Assembly (NCBI GenBank): GCA_035566435.1
Contig: DATMRF010000120.1
Span: forward strand, 44,864 to 108,863
Length of the DNA: 64,000 nucleotides
Reading direction: 5' to 3'
Source of the DNA: DATMRF01 sp035566435
GTDB lineage: Bacteria > Verrucomicrobiota > Verrucomicrobiia > Limisphaerales > UBA8199
Part shown: positions 1 to 8,637 of the stretch, piece after piece
Layout: every line of letters begins with the position of its first letter
Position numbering within the stretch: the stretch's first letter is position 1
Translations under genes and position numbers: made by a program
The notes under the pieces: model-generated
Databases searched by the model: none
The model's input: only the letters and a program-made list of their open reading frames with translations
What the model was told of the DNA's origin: nothing

Positions 1-1392
1 GCGTTCCTGCTCCGGGTCAGCTACCAGGCGCCGATTTCTGAACAAGCGCCGGAGGTCGTCCTGCGCGGTCTGCTGGCTGCCGACGTCAATCTTCAGCGCG
101 GTTTCGTTACCGTGCAGTCCAGCGGCCGTGTGCAGGTGCACATCGACACGCCACCCTCGGCTCTCCAGGCGGCCGAATGGCAGAGCATCCCGCGCGCGCT
201 CCAGCAAGGGCTCCCTGCCAGCGCCGCCAATTTCTCTTATCGGCTGGTCGAATCGGTTTTCGAGCTGCCGCTCAAACTCGAACGTCACGAGGCCGCTAAA
301 CTTCTCCCCGCACGGGTCAACAGCATCTCGCTCAGCTCTGTCATCTCTGATGATGGAGTCATGCTGACCCAGGTCCGCCTCGAAATGCTTCCCGGCGATA
401 AAAGGTTGCTTAATGTCCGGCTGCCCAAGGACGCTCATTTCTGGTTCGCGTTCGTCAACCAGAACGGTGTTTGGCCCTGGCGCGAGCAGGATCAGCTCCT
501 TCTCCCACTCGAACAGCAGGCGCGCCGCGATCAGGCCCTGCCGGTCGAGCTCTTTTATAGCTGCAAAATCGGCTCCGCGGATGGGCGGTCGCTGGACCTG
601 GAACTGCTGGCCCCTAAGTTCGACCTTCCGCTCGAAAACATCACCTGGCGCGTTTCCCTCAATGACAAGTGGCGGCTGAACAAATGGTCCGGCTCGTTGC
701 AGTTGCAGCAGCAGGAAGCCCCCCCGCAAACCGCCTCGCTCGATCTGCAAAGCTACCTACAAGGTGAAGCCGCCCGGCAGCGCCAGCAAACCAAGCAAGC
801 TGAAGACTTCCTGGCCGCCGGCAATTCCGCGCTTCAGCAAGGGGACCCCCAGCAGGCCCGCCGCGCGTTCCAGGCTGCTTATGGACTTTCCACCCACGAC
901 GCTGCATTCAATGAGGACGCCCGCGTGCAACTGCATAACATCAAACTCCAACAGGCGCTCATCGGTCTGAACGTGCGCGAGGCCGCTTCCGCCGGCGAGT
1001 CGGGCGCGGTGGGCGGCAAACTCCGTGAACTGCGCGACCGCAAGGAACTCAATTACACCCAGCAGGACGCCAAGGACATCCTCGACCGGAACAGCGCCGA
1101 CGACAACGCCGCCTTTATGAAACTCGCGGAACGGCTCATCCAGCAGCAGGACGCCGCTGTTACCGCGCCGGCTGCCCTCCGAGCCAGTATTCCCGATCAG
1201 GGCCGCGTGCTAACCTTCAAGCGCGCGGTGGCGGTGGACCCGTGGGCCGACCTGAAAATCGACTTGAAAGCATCGGTTGCCCGGGCGGCTTCGTGGGGTG
1301 TGCGAGTCATGATTCTTGCCGGCACGGCGCTCGTGCTGCTGCTGCTCGGTGGAGCAGCCCGGTGGACAAGGCCAGCCCAGGAAACCACGTAA
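1..1392 (+). CDS. Hypothetical membrane-anchored protein, 5' end outside window
   Basis: The reading frame is open from base 1, so the gene begins upstream; a GTG at 112 is only an internal start candidate. The visible 463 residues hold a mixed beta-rich region, then a charged Gln/Ala-rich stretch that reads like one or two TPR-type helical pairs (alternating AAGNSALQQGDPQQARRAF), and end in a single hydrophobic helix near the C-terminus (VMILAGTALVLLLLG) followed by a short basic tail ending at TAA 1390-1392. This fits a periplasmic domain anchored by a C-terminal membrane helix. I do not recognise the family. Codon use matches the neighbours. No partner gene on the same strand follows within 700 bases. 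Confidence 0.75.
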   Translation, partial: AFLLRVSYQAPISEQAPEVVLRGLLAADVNLQRGFVTVQSSGRVQVHIDTPPSALQAAEWQSIPRALQQGLPASAANFSYRLVESVFELPLKLERHEAAKLLPARVNSISLSSVISDDGVMLTQVRLEMLPGDKRLLNVRLPKDAHFWFAFVNQNGVWPWREQDQLLLPLEQQARRDQALPVELFYSCKIGSADGRSLDLELLAPKFDLPLENITWRVSLNDKWRLNKWSGSLQLQQQEAPPQTASLDLQSYLQGEAARQRQQTKQAEDFLAAGNSALQQGDPQQARRAFQAAYGLSTHDAAFNEDARVQLHNIKLQQALIGLNVREAASAGESGAVGGKLRELRDRKELNYTQQDAKDILDRNSADDNAAFMKLAERLIQQQDAAVTAPAALRASIPDQGRVLTFKRAVAVDPWADLKIDLKASVARAASWGVRVMILAGTALVLLLLGGAARWTRPAQETT

Positions 1393-1555
1393 GCCGGCTG
1401 ACGAGCACCGAGGAAGGGCCCGCCCAACTTCGGTTGCTGCTTCACCGCTCTGGCTTCGTCCCGCTCTGGGCGGTTTGCCTGCCGGTCGACCTCTCGCTCC
1501 GGCCAACCTGCGGAGCGCCACCCTCGCCGGACCCTTCTGGCCCCTTGTCACTTAG

Positions 1556-1615
1556 GTAACAGGTTTTGCGGCCCTATAGTAGAGTGAGAGCACTGCTATA
1601 ATTATGGAAAACCCA
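1556..1615 (+). repeat. Imperfect direct repeat, copy A
   Basis: This 60-nt stretch starts GTAACAGGTTTTGCGGCCCT and ends in ATGGAAAACCCA. A second copy lies at 1694-1752. The copy is itself bracketed by GTCACTT (1547-1553) and AAGTGAC (1615-1621), an inverted 7-mer that could pair. It lies in the spacer before the GH28 gene. Confidence 0.6.
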
Positions 1616-1693
1616 AGTGACCTGGATCCCCTCCCTTCGGGGTCCGACTTTCCTGGCCCGTGTCCGGCGCCCCGCCCCCCGCCTCTCATTCCT

Positions 1694-1752
1694 GTAACAC
1701 GTTTTGTGGCCCTATATAGCGTGACAACACTACTCTCAATATGAAAAACCCA
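1694..1752 (+). repeat. Imperfect direct repeat, copy B
   Basis: The second copy starts GTAACACGTTTTGTGGCCCT and ends ATGAAAAACCCA. It is alignable with 1556-1615 over its whole length with scattered substitutions and one-base gaps. Both copies contain the block GGCCCTATA and finish with an ATG followed by an AA-rich codon and AACCCA, so it may be a duplicated leader or promoter segment. Confidence 0.6.
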
Positions 1753-2129
1753 ACCCGAATGAAAAGCTCCGCCACCGCCTCGCGCCCTCCCTTGGCTCTC
1801 TTTGCTTCTGTGGGCTCTTCCCCTGTGTTGGCCTTAGCCGTTGGAAATCCGGCGGACACCTGGAAGAGTGGCCAGAACCCACCCGCCACTGGACCGCGCC
1901 CCGGGCCGGATCAGACTGGATCAAACCGCTTCAAACCGGATAAAGCTATAAGTGGGGGGGGTCTCAAGCCTTGGCCAATCCTCCGCGTCCGTTCTGGCCC
2001 ACCGATGGCTGCGAGGACCCTTGCGCTGCGATCAGAAGAAGGTTCCGATACCCTCGCCGCCCTGCGTTCTATGCGGTTAAACCTTCCCGCGCGCTTGACG
2101 CGGCCTTCCGCCAGCCGATACTCGCCGGC

Positions 2130-3818
2130 ATGAATCGCAGAGAACTACTTCGCGCGTCCGGGTTCCTGGCGGCCGGAAGTTCGCTTATGGCTCTTCCCCT
2201 GGCCGCACAAACCCGCGGAAAATCTCAGCCCCACTTGTTCGCGGTGAAGGACCACGGCGCGGTCGGCGATGGCAAGACTCTCGACACCGCCTCGCTTAAC
2301 CGCGCGATTAGCGCCTGCCATGCCTCCGGCGGCGGAGTCGTGTATGTTTCTCCCGGCACCTACTTGACCGGCACGGTAGTCCTGCTGAGTAACGTCACGC
2401 TTTACCTCGAGGCCGGGGCCACCATCCTCGGCAGTAAGAATCTCGCCGACTACTCACCAAAGACGGGACCGCGGCTGCAAGGCGACGCCAACCAAAAGCA
2501 CCTCATCTTCGCGCGCGACGCTGAAAATGTCAGCCTCGCTGGACCGGGCCGCATCGACGGCCAGGGTCAGGCATTCTGGGTGCCTAGCGGACGCACTTCC
2601 CCGCCGCCCACCGAGAGTTGGCGCGATGTCGCCACCTACGATTGGAAACCACTGGACCGCCCATCGCCGCTGCTGGAATTCTACAATTGCACGAACCTCC
2701 GGATCGAGGATGTGCGGATCGAAAACGCGTCCGGCTGGACGCTCCGGCCAATCCAGTGCGAGAACGTTTTTCTGCGGAGCATCACCATCAAAAACCCGAT
2801 GATCGGGCCGAACACCGACGGTATCGACCTCACTTGCAGCCGGAACGCGTTCATTTCCGATTGTCTGATCGATACCGGCGACGACGCGATTTGCCTCAAG
2901 AGTGAGAGTCCGTATGGCGGTGAGCTGCGAGTTTCGAAAAATATCGCCATCACGAATTGCGTGCTGACTTGCTGCTGTAACGGCCTGAAATTCGGCACGG
3001 CCACCCGTGGCGGGTTTGAAAACGTGACGTTCACGAATTCCGTGATTTTCAACGAGGATGTGGACCTCAAGGCCCGTGTGATTTCCGGCATCGCGCTCGA
3101 GATGGTCGATGGCGGCTGGCTGGAAGGCGTGACGATTTCGAACATCAGGATGCAACGGGTGCGCACGCCCATTTTCATTCGCCGCGGCATCCGCAAAGCC
3201 CGCCCTGACGGCACACCGGGCACGCTTCGCGGCGTGATGATTGAAAACGTGCATGCCACCGGTTCGATCCTGACCAGTTCGGTGACCGGCTTGCCGGGTT
3301 TCGAGGTCGAGGACGTGACGCTCTCGAATATCCGGATCGATAGCGAAGAGAACGGCAAAGCCGACTGGGTGAAACGCGACATCCCGGAAGCGCCGCAAGC
3401 CTACCCGGAGGCGCGCATGTTTGGCCGCCTCTCGGCTTACGGACTTTATTGCCGCCATGTCAAAGGTCTCCGCCTCCGTCACCTCGAATTCAACGCAGCC
3501 GGCTCAGAAGCACGGCCTGCGCTAGTCTGCGACGATGTCCAGGACCTCGACCTCGAGGGCTTTCGCGCCGCGCCCGCTGCGCCCACCCAACTGCTGATCA
3601 AACTCGTCCAGACCCGGCAAGCTCTTCTGCACGCCTGCTCCGCGCCGCCTGCCACCAAGACCTTCCTCGAACTCCAAGGCGATAAAACCGACCGCATCGT
3701 CGTGATGTCCAGCGACCTCTCCGCCGCCCAAAAGACAACCGAGACTGCCCCGGATGTCCCGCCCGGCGCGCTTGTCGTTTCGGGCAACGTCGGCCCCGCT
3801 CGAAACGGCTCAGCTTGA
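2130..3818 (+). CDS. Glycoside hydrolase family 28 (polygalacturonase-type), Tat-exported
   Basis: This is a 562-residue secreted pectin-backbone hydrolase. The start at ATG 2130 is preferred over upstream in-frame starts because it gives a twin-arginine signal (MNRRELLRASGFLAAGSSL). Typical pectate-family opening residues follow (VKDHGAVGDGKTLDTASLNRAI). GH28 active-site motifs are visible: GPNTDGIDL with the first Asp and TGDDAICLKS with the Asp pair. The usual GHG block appears as CNGLKFGTATRGGF, so the motif histidine is not obvious, as in several bacterial GH28 branches. The family hydrolyses alpha-1,4 galacturonosyl links or rhamnogalacturonan. A broken SGNH esterase follows 49 bases downstream, and the other pectin genes are 39 kb away. 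Exact substrate cannot be read from sequence. Confidence 0.9.
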   Translation: MNRRELLRASGFLAAGSSLMALPLAAQTRGKSQPHLFAVKDHGAVGDGKTLDTASLNRAISACHASGGGVVYVSPGTYLTGTVVLLSNVTLYLEAGATILGSKNLADYSPKTGPRLQGDANQKHLIFARDAENVSLAGPGRIDGQGQAFWVPSGRTSPPPTESWRDVATYDWKPLDRPSPLLEFYNCTNLRIEDVRIENASGWTLRPIQCENVFLRSITIKNPMIGPNTDGIDLTCSRNAFISDCLIDTGDDAICLKSESPYGGELRVSKNIAITNCVLTCCCNGLKFGTATRGGFENVTFTNSVIFNEDVDLKARVISGIALEMVDGGWLEGVTISNIRMQRVRTPIFIRRGIRKARPDGTPGTLRGVMIENVHATGSILTSSVTGLPGFEVEDVTLSNIRIDSEENGKADWVKRDIPEAPQAYPEARMFGRLSAYGLYCRHVKGLRLRHLEFNAAGSEARPALVCDDVQDLDLEGFRAAPAAPTQLLIKLVQTRQALLHACSAPPATKTFLELQGDKTDRIVVMSSDLSAAQKTTETAPDVPPGALVVSGNVGPARNGSA

Positions 3819-3867
3819 AACGGGCTTTTCAAAACCCCGGCTCCGCGTCATCATCGCCTGCACACTT

Positions 3868-4579
3868 ATGAACGACCAAATCCGATTCGACGCAGGAACT
3901 ACGCGCCGTACATTCCTCAAACACTCAAGCCTCGCCCTGGGTGCCGCGAGCCTCGCCGGATTTGCCTCCACCTCCTCCGCGGCTGAGTCCTGGCCGCCCG
4001 CCATGCATGAACTCATCGCCAAAGGCGACAACATTCTCTTTCAGGGAGATTCCATTACCGATGCCGGACGCAAAAAAGACCAGACCGCGGTGGCTAACGA
4101 CCAGCCGGCCCTGGGCAATGGTTACGCCTGGCTTGCCGCTGCTGAGTTGTTGGTAGGCCGATTGCCTCGACCTCAAACCGAACGTGCTGAGCATTCTTAT
4201 CGGAGTGAACGACCTCTGGCATACTCTCAACGGCAATTATGACGGGACGGTCGAGAAATATGAGAAGGACTACCGCGCCTTGCTGGAGCGCACGCTGAAA
4301 GCGCTGCCCAAGGTGAAGCTCGTTATCTGTGAGCCGTTCGTCCTGCGCTGCGGCGCGGTCAACGACAAGTGGTTCCCCGAGTTCGACCGTTACCGTGCCG
4401 CAGCCGAACGCGTCTCACGCTCCTTCCACGCCACATTCCTTCCCTTCCAGACGATGTTCGGCGAAGCCATCAAATACGCTCCGCCCTCCCATTGGGCCGC
4501 CGACGGCGTCCACCCCACCTCTGCCGGCGCCTCGCTGATGGCCTTCAATTGGCTTAGAACCGCGGCGGGTAAAAAATAG
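3868..4579 (+). pseudogene. SGNH/GDSL esterase, internally deleted and frameshifted
   Basis: The N-terminal half starts at ATG 3868 with a Tat signal (RRTFLKHSSLALGAASLAGF) and block I ILFQGDSITDAGRKKD, then runs in frame 1 to about 4155. The C-terminal half is in frame 2 and contains DCLDLKPNVLSILIGVNDLW (block III, from about 4160) and WAADGVHPTSAG (block V, Asp and His). In intact relatives some 25-30 residues lie between the two parts, including block II with its oxyanion Gly (the NRGISGNK-type segment). Here they are missing and the frame changes at 4152-4160. The product would be truncated soon after, at the stop ending at 4242. The family deacetylates pectin or related sugars, fitting the GH28 gene directly upstream. 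An assembly error at the junction is possible. Confidence 0.8.
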
Positions 4580-4749
4580 GAATCAAATTATAATTGATCC
4601 TGCGCTACAACGTGCGATTTATTCTGCGTGAAAGTTAAACGGTTCCGGTTCGGAGCATAGGTGGAAACAAATGAGCTTCTCGTGGTTTTCGGCAGCGGGC
4701 TCAAAAGCAATTGAGCGCCCTTCTTCATTCGTGTTATCAACCTGTCTGG

Positions 4750-6252
4750 ATGAGTAATTTCTGGCGCGAGTTGCGCGCTTGTAGCTGCGGTCTTTTGGCC
4801 CTTCTCTTTTTCACCGTCGGGCTCATTCCCCTCGATGCTGCCGACGGCCTGCGTGAAATCCAGCGGCGTGGTTTACTCCTCTGGGGCGCGGATGCCGAGG
4901 GCGGCGCGCCGTACGTTTATCCCGATCCCCAGAAACCGGAGCAGCTCATCGGGTTCGAATACGACCTGGCCGACGCGCTGGCCGCCAAACTCGGGGTCAA
5001 AGCCCGGATGGTTCAGAATCAGTGGGACCAGCTTGTTCCCGCGCTGGAGCGTGGCAATTTCGATATCATTCTCAACGGCCTGGAACTCACGCCCGAAAAC
5101 CAGCGGCGCATCGCGATGTCGCAGCCCTACTTTGTGTATGCGCAGCAGATCGTGACACGGCGCGAGACCGACGGCCTGACCGGCATGACCGACCTCAAAG
5201 GCAAACCCGTCGGCGTGCTCTCTTCCTCAGTGGCGGAGCGGTTGCTGGAGCAGATAGGCGGCGTTGACCTGCGGCATTATCCTGGCAACGTCGAGAGTTT
5301 GCGCGACTTGAAAGCCAAACGCATCGAGGCGGTGTTGATGGACCTCCCCATCGCGCTGCATTACGCCCAGCCGGACCCGGCGCTGAAATTTTCCGGCGCG
5401 CCATTTGCCCCGGGCTACTATGGCATCGGTGTTCGCAAGCAGGATGCGTTGCTATTGGCCGCCCTTAACCAGGCGATTCAAGACCTCGCTGCCGACCACA
5501 CCCTCGAACGGATCTATCGCAAGTATGGGGTCTGGGACGAGCGGCAGGCGCGCTTGAAGGATTACCGGGCGGAAACGGTCGTCGCGCAAAAATCAGTTTC
5601 CACGCTGCGCGAGTGGCCGAAGTACTTGCCGTTGCTGCTCCGCGGAGCTGTCACGACCGTAGAGCTAAGCGTGCTGGCGATGGCGCTGGCGGTGATCGCC
5701 GGTCTCTTCGTCGTGCTGGTTCGGCTTTACGCGGTCGCGCCGCTGAACTGGCTCGCCAAGGCCTACGTCGAAGTGATCCGCGGCACGCCGCTGCTGATCC
5801 AGCTTTTCCTGCTTTATTATGGCCTGCCGGAAATCGGCATTCGGCTGAACGCCTTCTGCGCGGCCATCCTTGGCCTGGGGCTAAACTACGCCGCCAGCGA
5901 AGCAGAGAATTACCGGGCCGGCATCCAGGCCATCCCGCGCGGTCAAACCGAGGCCGCGTTGGCGTTGGGCATGAGCCGCTGGCAGACCCTCCGGCACGTG
6001 GTCCTGCCGCAGGCGCTGCGCGTAGTAATCCCGCCCGTCACCAATGACTTTATCGCGATGTTCAAGGATTCCTCCATTGTTTCCGTCATCACCATGGTCG
6101 AATTGACCAAAGTCTATGGCATGCTTGCGATGTCCACCTACGACTACATCGGCCTGGGCCTCATGACCGCGGGCATTTACTTCGCCTTGAGCTACCCGGC
6201 GTCGCTTTTTGCCAATTGGCTGGAAGGAAGATTGAGCCATGATCACCGTTGA
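4750..6252 (+). CDS. Polar amino-acid ABC transporter, binding protein fused to permease
   Basis: This 500-residue protein carries two normally separate subunits. Residues about 30-270 form a periplasmic binding-protein family 3 domain (LREIQRRGLLLWGADAEGGAPYVY, GFEYDLADALAAKLGVKA, and later LNQAIQDLAADHTLERIYRKYG). Residues about 285-500 form a HisM/GlnP-type permease with several membrane helices and the EAA loop (EALALGM region, GQTEAALALGMSRWQTLRHV). ATG 4750 is chosen over TTG 4711 because it gives a better signal or anchor sequence. The gene overlaps the ATPase gene at 6239 by 14 nt, so they form a two-gene import system, probably for glutamine or another polar amino acid. The specificity is inferred from the family only. 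Confidence 0.88.
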   Translation: MSNFWRELRACSCGLLALLFFTVGLIPLDAADGLREIQRRGLLLWGADAEGGAPYVYPDPQKPEQLIGFEYDLADALAAKLGVKARMVQNQWDQLVPALERGNFDIILNGLELTPENQRRIAMSQPYFVYAQQIVTRRETDGLTGMTDLKGKPVGVLSSSVAERLLEQIGGVDLRHYPGNVESLRDLKAKRIEAVLMDLPIALHYAQPDPALKFSGAPFAPGYYGIGVRKQDALLLAALNQAIQDLAADHTLERIYRKYGVWDERQARLKDYRAETVVAQKSVSTLREWPKYLPLLLRGAVTTVELSVLAMALAVIAGLFVVLVRLYAVAPLNWLAKAYVEVIRGTPLLIQLFLLYYGLPEIGIRLNAFCAAILGLGLNYAASEAENYRAGIQAIPRGQTEAALALGMSRWQTLRHVVLPQALRVVIPPVTNDFIAMFKDSSIVSVITMVELTKVYGMLAMSTYDYIGLGLMTAGIYFALSYPASLFANWLEGRLSHDHR

Positions 6253-6991
6253 GAACCTGGTAAAATCCTATAACTCCACCCGCGTGCTGCACGGCGTCTG
6301 CCACGCCCAGCAGCGCGGCGAAGCCGTCGTCCTCATCGGTCCCAGCGGCTGCGGCAAGAGCACTTTCCTCCGTTGTCTCAACCAGCTCGAAACCCCCGAC
6401 TCCGGCCGTATCACGATCGACGGCGTGACCATCGACTGCGGGCATCCTCCCGGGACAAACCATGAACGCGAGTTGCAGCGCCAGTTGCGCCTGCGTGCCG
6501 GGATGGTGTTCCAGGCCTTCAACCTGTTCCCGCACCTGACCGCGCTGGAGAACATTGTCGCCGCGCCCACCGTGGTCAAAGGCCTTCCCCGGTCCGAAGC
6601 GGAAGCCCGGGCCCGCGAGTTGCTGGGTAAGGTCGGACTCGAAGGCAGAGCTCAGGCCTATCCGGCGCAGCTTTCCGGCGGGCAGCAGCAGCGCGTTGCC
6701 ATCGCCCGGGCCCTGGCGATGGAGCCGCAGGTGATGCTCTTCGACGAGCCGACCAGCGCGCTGGATCCCGAACTAAAAGATGAGGTTCTGCGCGTGATGC
6801 GCCAACTGGCCGAGGAGGGCATGACCATGCTCGTCGTGACTCATGAAATGCAGTTCGCCCGCGATATCGCCGACCGCGTCCTTTTCTTTGAAGGGGGCCG
6901 CGTGGCCGAATCAGGCACTCCCGAACAAATCTTCTCCGCTCCCCAGCAGGAGCGGACCCGCGAGTTCCTGCGGAAGGCAACCGTGAGGTGA
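6239..6991 (+). CDS. Polar amino-acid ABC transporter ATP-binding protein (GlnQ type)
   Basis: At 250 residues this is the standard length for HisP/GlnQ ATPases. The motifs are complete: Walker A GPSGCGKST at residues 34-42, a Q-loop in MVFQAFNLFPHLTALEN, signature LSGGQQQRVAIARALA, Walker B VMLFDEPTSALDPE and the switch histidine in VVTHEMQFARDIADRV. It powers the membrane domain encoded by the overlapping upstream gene. The C-terminus (GTPEQIFSAPQQERTREFL) is typical of the family. No further transporter gene follows. Confidence 0.93.
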   Translation: MITVENLVKSYNSTRVLHGVCHAQQRGEAVVLIGPSGCGKSTFLRCLNQLETPDSGRITIDGVTIDCGHPPGTNHERELQRQLRLRAGMVFQAFNLFPHLTALENIVAAPTVVKGLPRSEAEARARELLGKVGLEGRAQAYPAQLSGGQQQRVAIARALAMEPQVMLFDEPTSALDPELKDEVLRVMRQLAEEGMTMLVVTHEMQFARDIADRVLFFEGGRVAESGTPEQIFSAPQQERTREFLRKATVR

Positions 6992-7083
6992 CCTGCCTCC
7001 GCCAAAAAATAGCGGCCCAAGCATAGAGGTTTGTCTTAAAGTGTGATAATAATAGAGGTGTAATTGGCTTCTAAGACGAAGTC

Positions 7084-7152
7084 ATGAAAACCGAGCACAT
7101 CGGCAGTGTCCTGCACCGGCGCGGAAGCGCCGTCAAAACCCGAGCGAGTTGA
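7084..7152 (+). other. Possible 22-codon upstream peptide
   Basis: ATG 7084 opens a short frame (MKTEHIGSVLHRRGSAVKTR and two more residues) ending in TGA 7150-7152, only three bases before the ATG of the small membrane protein at 7156. The position suggests translational coupling, but the peptide has no recognised relative and could be chance. Confidence 0.25.
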
Positions 7153-7155
7153 TCT

Positions 7156-7323
7156 ATGTTACATGTCTGGCTCGTTCCAGCCTTGGTCATCCTCCTGGTG
7201 GTCATCGCGGCCTTTTACGTGCTTCTCAAAGTGAGGGGCGGCAGCGGCGTCCGGACCGAGGGACGCACGCTCCTGGATAAACCTGAGGCCGAGGAAGACG
7301 GTCCGCCCCAAATGAAGCAGTGA
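7156..7323 (+). CDS. Small single-pass membrane protein (55 aa)
   Basis: The frame from ATG 7156 to TGA 7321-7323 encodes an N-terminal hydrophobic helix (VWLVPALVILLVVIAAFYVL) followed by a short charged tail with VRTEGRTLLDKPEAEEDGPP. The helix-plus-acidic-tail design and the phrase GGSGVRTEGRTLLDKP resemble small conserved proteins I associate with Verrucomicrobiota; that is recollection and should be searched. Its function is unknown. It converges with the threonine ammonia-lyase gene 11 bases downstream. It is too short for most gene finders, but codon use looks real. Confidence 0.55.
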   Translation: MLHVWLVPALVILLVVIAAFYVLLKVRGGSGVRTEGRTLLDKPEAEEDGPPQMKQ

Positions 7324-7334
7324 GTCAGCGCGGC

Positions 7335-8540
7335 TCACGCCAAGGGGAAGCCTTCGCGTTTCAAACGGTCGCGGAGGGTGGCGATGTGTTCCGCGTCGCG
7401 CGTTTCCACTACGCAATGAACGGCGACCGTGGTGATGTCATCGTCTGCGAAGGCGCGGTCGTGGGTAATGTCGATAATGCTGACGCCCTCCTCAGCCAGC
7501 AGCCCGGCAAACCGCGCCAGGCCGCCGGGGCGGTCGCTGATGGTGGCGGTGAACCGGCACAGCCGTCCTTCGGAGGCCATTCCACGCTCAATGACCCGGT
7601 CGAGGGTGTTCAGATCGATGTTGCCGCCGCACAACGGCAGCACGACTTTCTTTCCTTTCAGTTCGGGCACCAGACCGGCAAGGCAGGCGGCCAGTGGCGC
7701 TGCGCCCGCGCCTTCCACCACTGCCTTCTCAAGTTCCATCAGGCGCAACACCGCCCGCGCTATGTCGTGCTCGCCGGCCAGCACCGTCCGGTCCACTCGC
7801 TGGCGCGCGAGGCTGAAAGCGTTTTCACCCACCTTGGGAACGCTTAAGCCGTCGGCGAGGGTCGGTTGCATCTCGATTTGGACAGGGTGGCCGGCAGCGA
7901 GCGCCGCGGTGAAGCTGGCCGCCCGCTCGGGTTCGACGCCGATGATTTTGACGCTGAGCTTGAGAGTTTTTAGCGCCAGCGCGACCCCCGCAACTAAACC
8001 CGCGCCGCCGATGGGCACAATCACGGCATCCAGGCGCGGGACCTGCGCGGCAATTTCCAGTCCGATGGTGCCCTGCCCCGCGATGATCGCCGGGTCGTCG
8101 AAGCCATTGATATAAGTGAGCCCGTGCTGGGCTGCAATTTGGTCCGCGCGGGCACGGGCCTCGCCGATGTTCGCGCCAGCGAGAACGACCTCGGCGCCCA
8201 GCCGGCGGCAGTTGACGACTTTGGTCAGGGGCGCGAACCGCGGCATAACGACCGTAACGGGGATGCCGAGCAACTGCGCATGATACCCCACCCCAAGCGC
8301 GTGGTTGCCGGCGGAGGCGGCGATCACACCGAGTTTTCGCTGTTCCGGTGATAGCAGGAGCAAAGCGTTGCGAGCGCCGCGCTCTTTGAAGCTTCCGGTG
8401 CGCTGCAAGTACTCGAGCTTGCAGAAAATCTCCATGCCGGTCGCTTCGGAGAGCGAAATGGAACGTGGACACGGAGATTCGACAACGTGGCCGGCAATGC
8501 GGGCCGCGGCGGCCTGGATGTCGGCGAAGGTGGGGAGCAT
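7335..8540 (-). CDS. ilvA: Threonine ammonia-lyase (threonine dehydratase) with ACT domain
   Basis: The 401-residue PLP enzyme deaminates L-threonine to 2-oxobutanoate, the first step to isoleucine. ATG 8540 (MLPTFADIQAAAARIAG) is chosen because the residues encoded upstream (PSLHPIPRLSTLNYPLST) are low-complexity. The PLP lysine is K52 in GSFKERGA, the substrate Asn loop is SAGNHALG, and the phosphate-binding glycine loop is PIGGAGLVAG. A C-terminal ACT-like part (FTATISDRPGGLARFAGLLA) starts near residue 328 and suggests allosteric control; the short architecture is that of the TdcB/catabolic-like branch with one ACT domain. The gene lies 97 bases downstream of the UPF0173 gene on the same strand. 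Confidence 0.92.
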   Translation of the reverse strand: MLPTFADIQAAAARIAGHVVESPCPRSISLSEATGMEIFCKLEYLQRTGSFKERGARNALLLLSPEQRKLGVIAASAGNHALGVGYHAQLLGIPVTVVMPRFAPLTKVVNCRRLGAEVVLAGANIGEARARADQIAAQHGLTYINGFDDPAIIAGQGTIGLEIAAQVPRLDAVIVPIGGAGLVAGVALALKTLKLSVKIIGVEPERAASFTAALAAGHPVQIEMQPTLADGLSVPKVGENAFSLARQRVDRTVLAGEHDIARAVLRLMELEKAVVEGAGAAPLAACLAGLVPELKGKKVVLPLCGGNIDLNTLDRVIERGMASEGRLCRFTATISDRPGGLARFAGLLAEEGVSIIDITHDRAFADDDITTVAVHCVVETRDAEHIATLRDRLKREGFPLA

Positions 8541-8637
8541 GGGGCGTGAAGCGGTTGATAGTGGATAGTTGAGAGTTGATAGTCGGGGGATGGGATGGAG
8601 GGACGGGGGAAAGTGATGCGTCAAACGTTTTAACTGT

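Larger units (their letters stand above)
1393..2129. other. Long spacer without a convincing gene
   Basis: No frame here shows a recognisable protein. The region is C-rich and holds two diverged copies of a roughly 60-nt sequence (1556-1615 and 1694-1752), each ending in an ATG followed by AA-rich codons. A frame opening at 1741 runs 130 codons but overlaps the GH28 gene start and is Pro/Arg/Ser-rich, typical of a chance GC-rich frame. Promoter signals for the downstream pectinase gene may lie here, but none is clear. Confidence 0.5.

Noticed and set aside
1741..2133. 130-codon plus frame in the spacer
   Set aside because: Pro/Ser/Arg-rich, no domain, overlaps the GH28 start; reads as a chance frame in GC-rich DNA, though its first codons are part of a repeat.
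2454..3482. 342-codon minus frame opposite GH28
   Set aside because: Antisense shadow of a well-supported GH28 gene.
4582..4598. AT-rich palindrome ATCAAATTATAATTGAT after the SGNH remnant
   Set aside because: Only a 5-bp stem; could be an operator or promoter piece but too little evidence to call.
8549..8585. GTTGATAGT-like direct repeats upstream of ilvA
   Set aside because: Short and degenerate; noted but not distinguishable from chance here.
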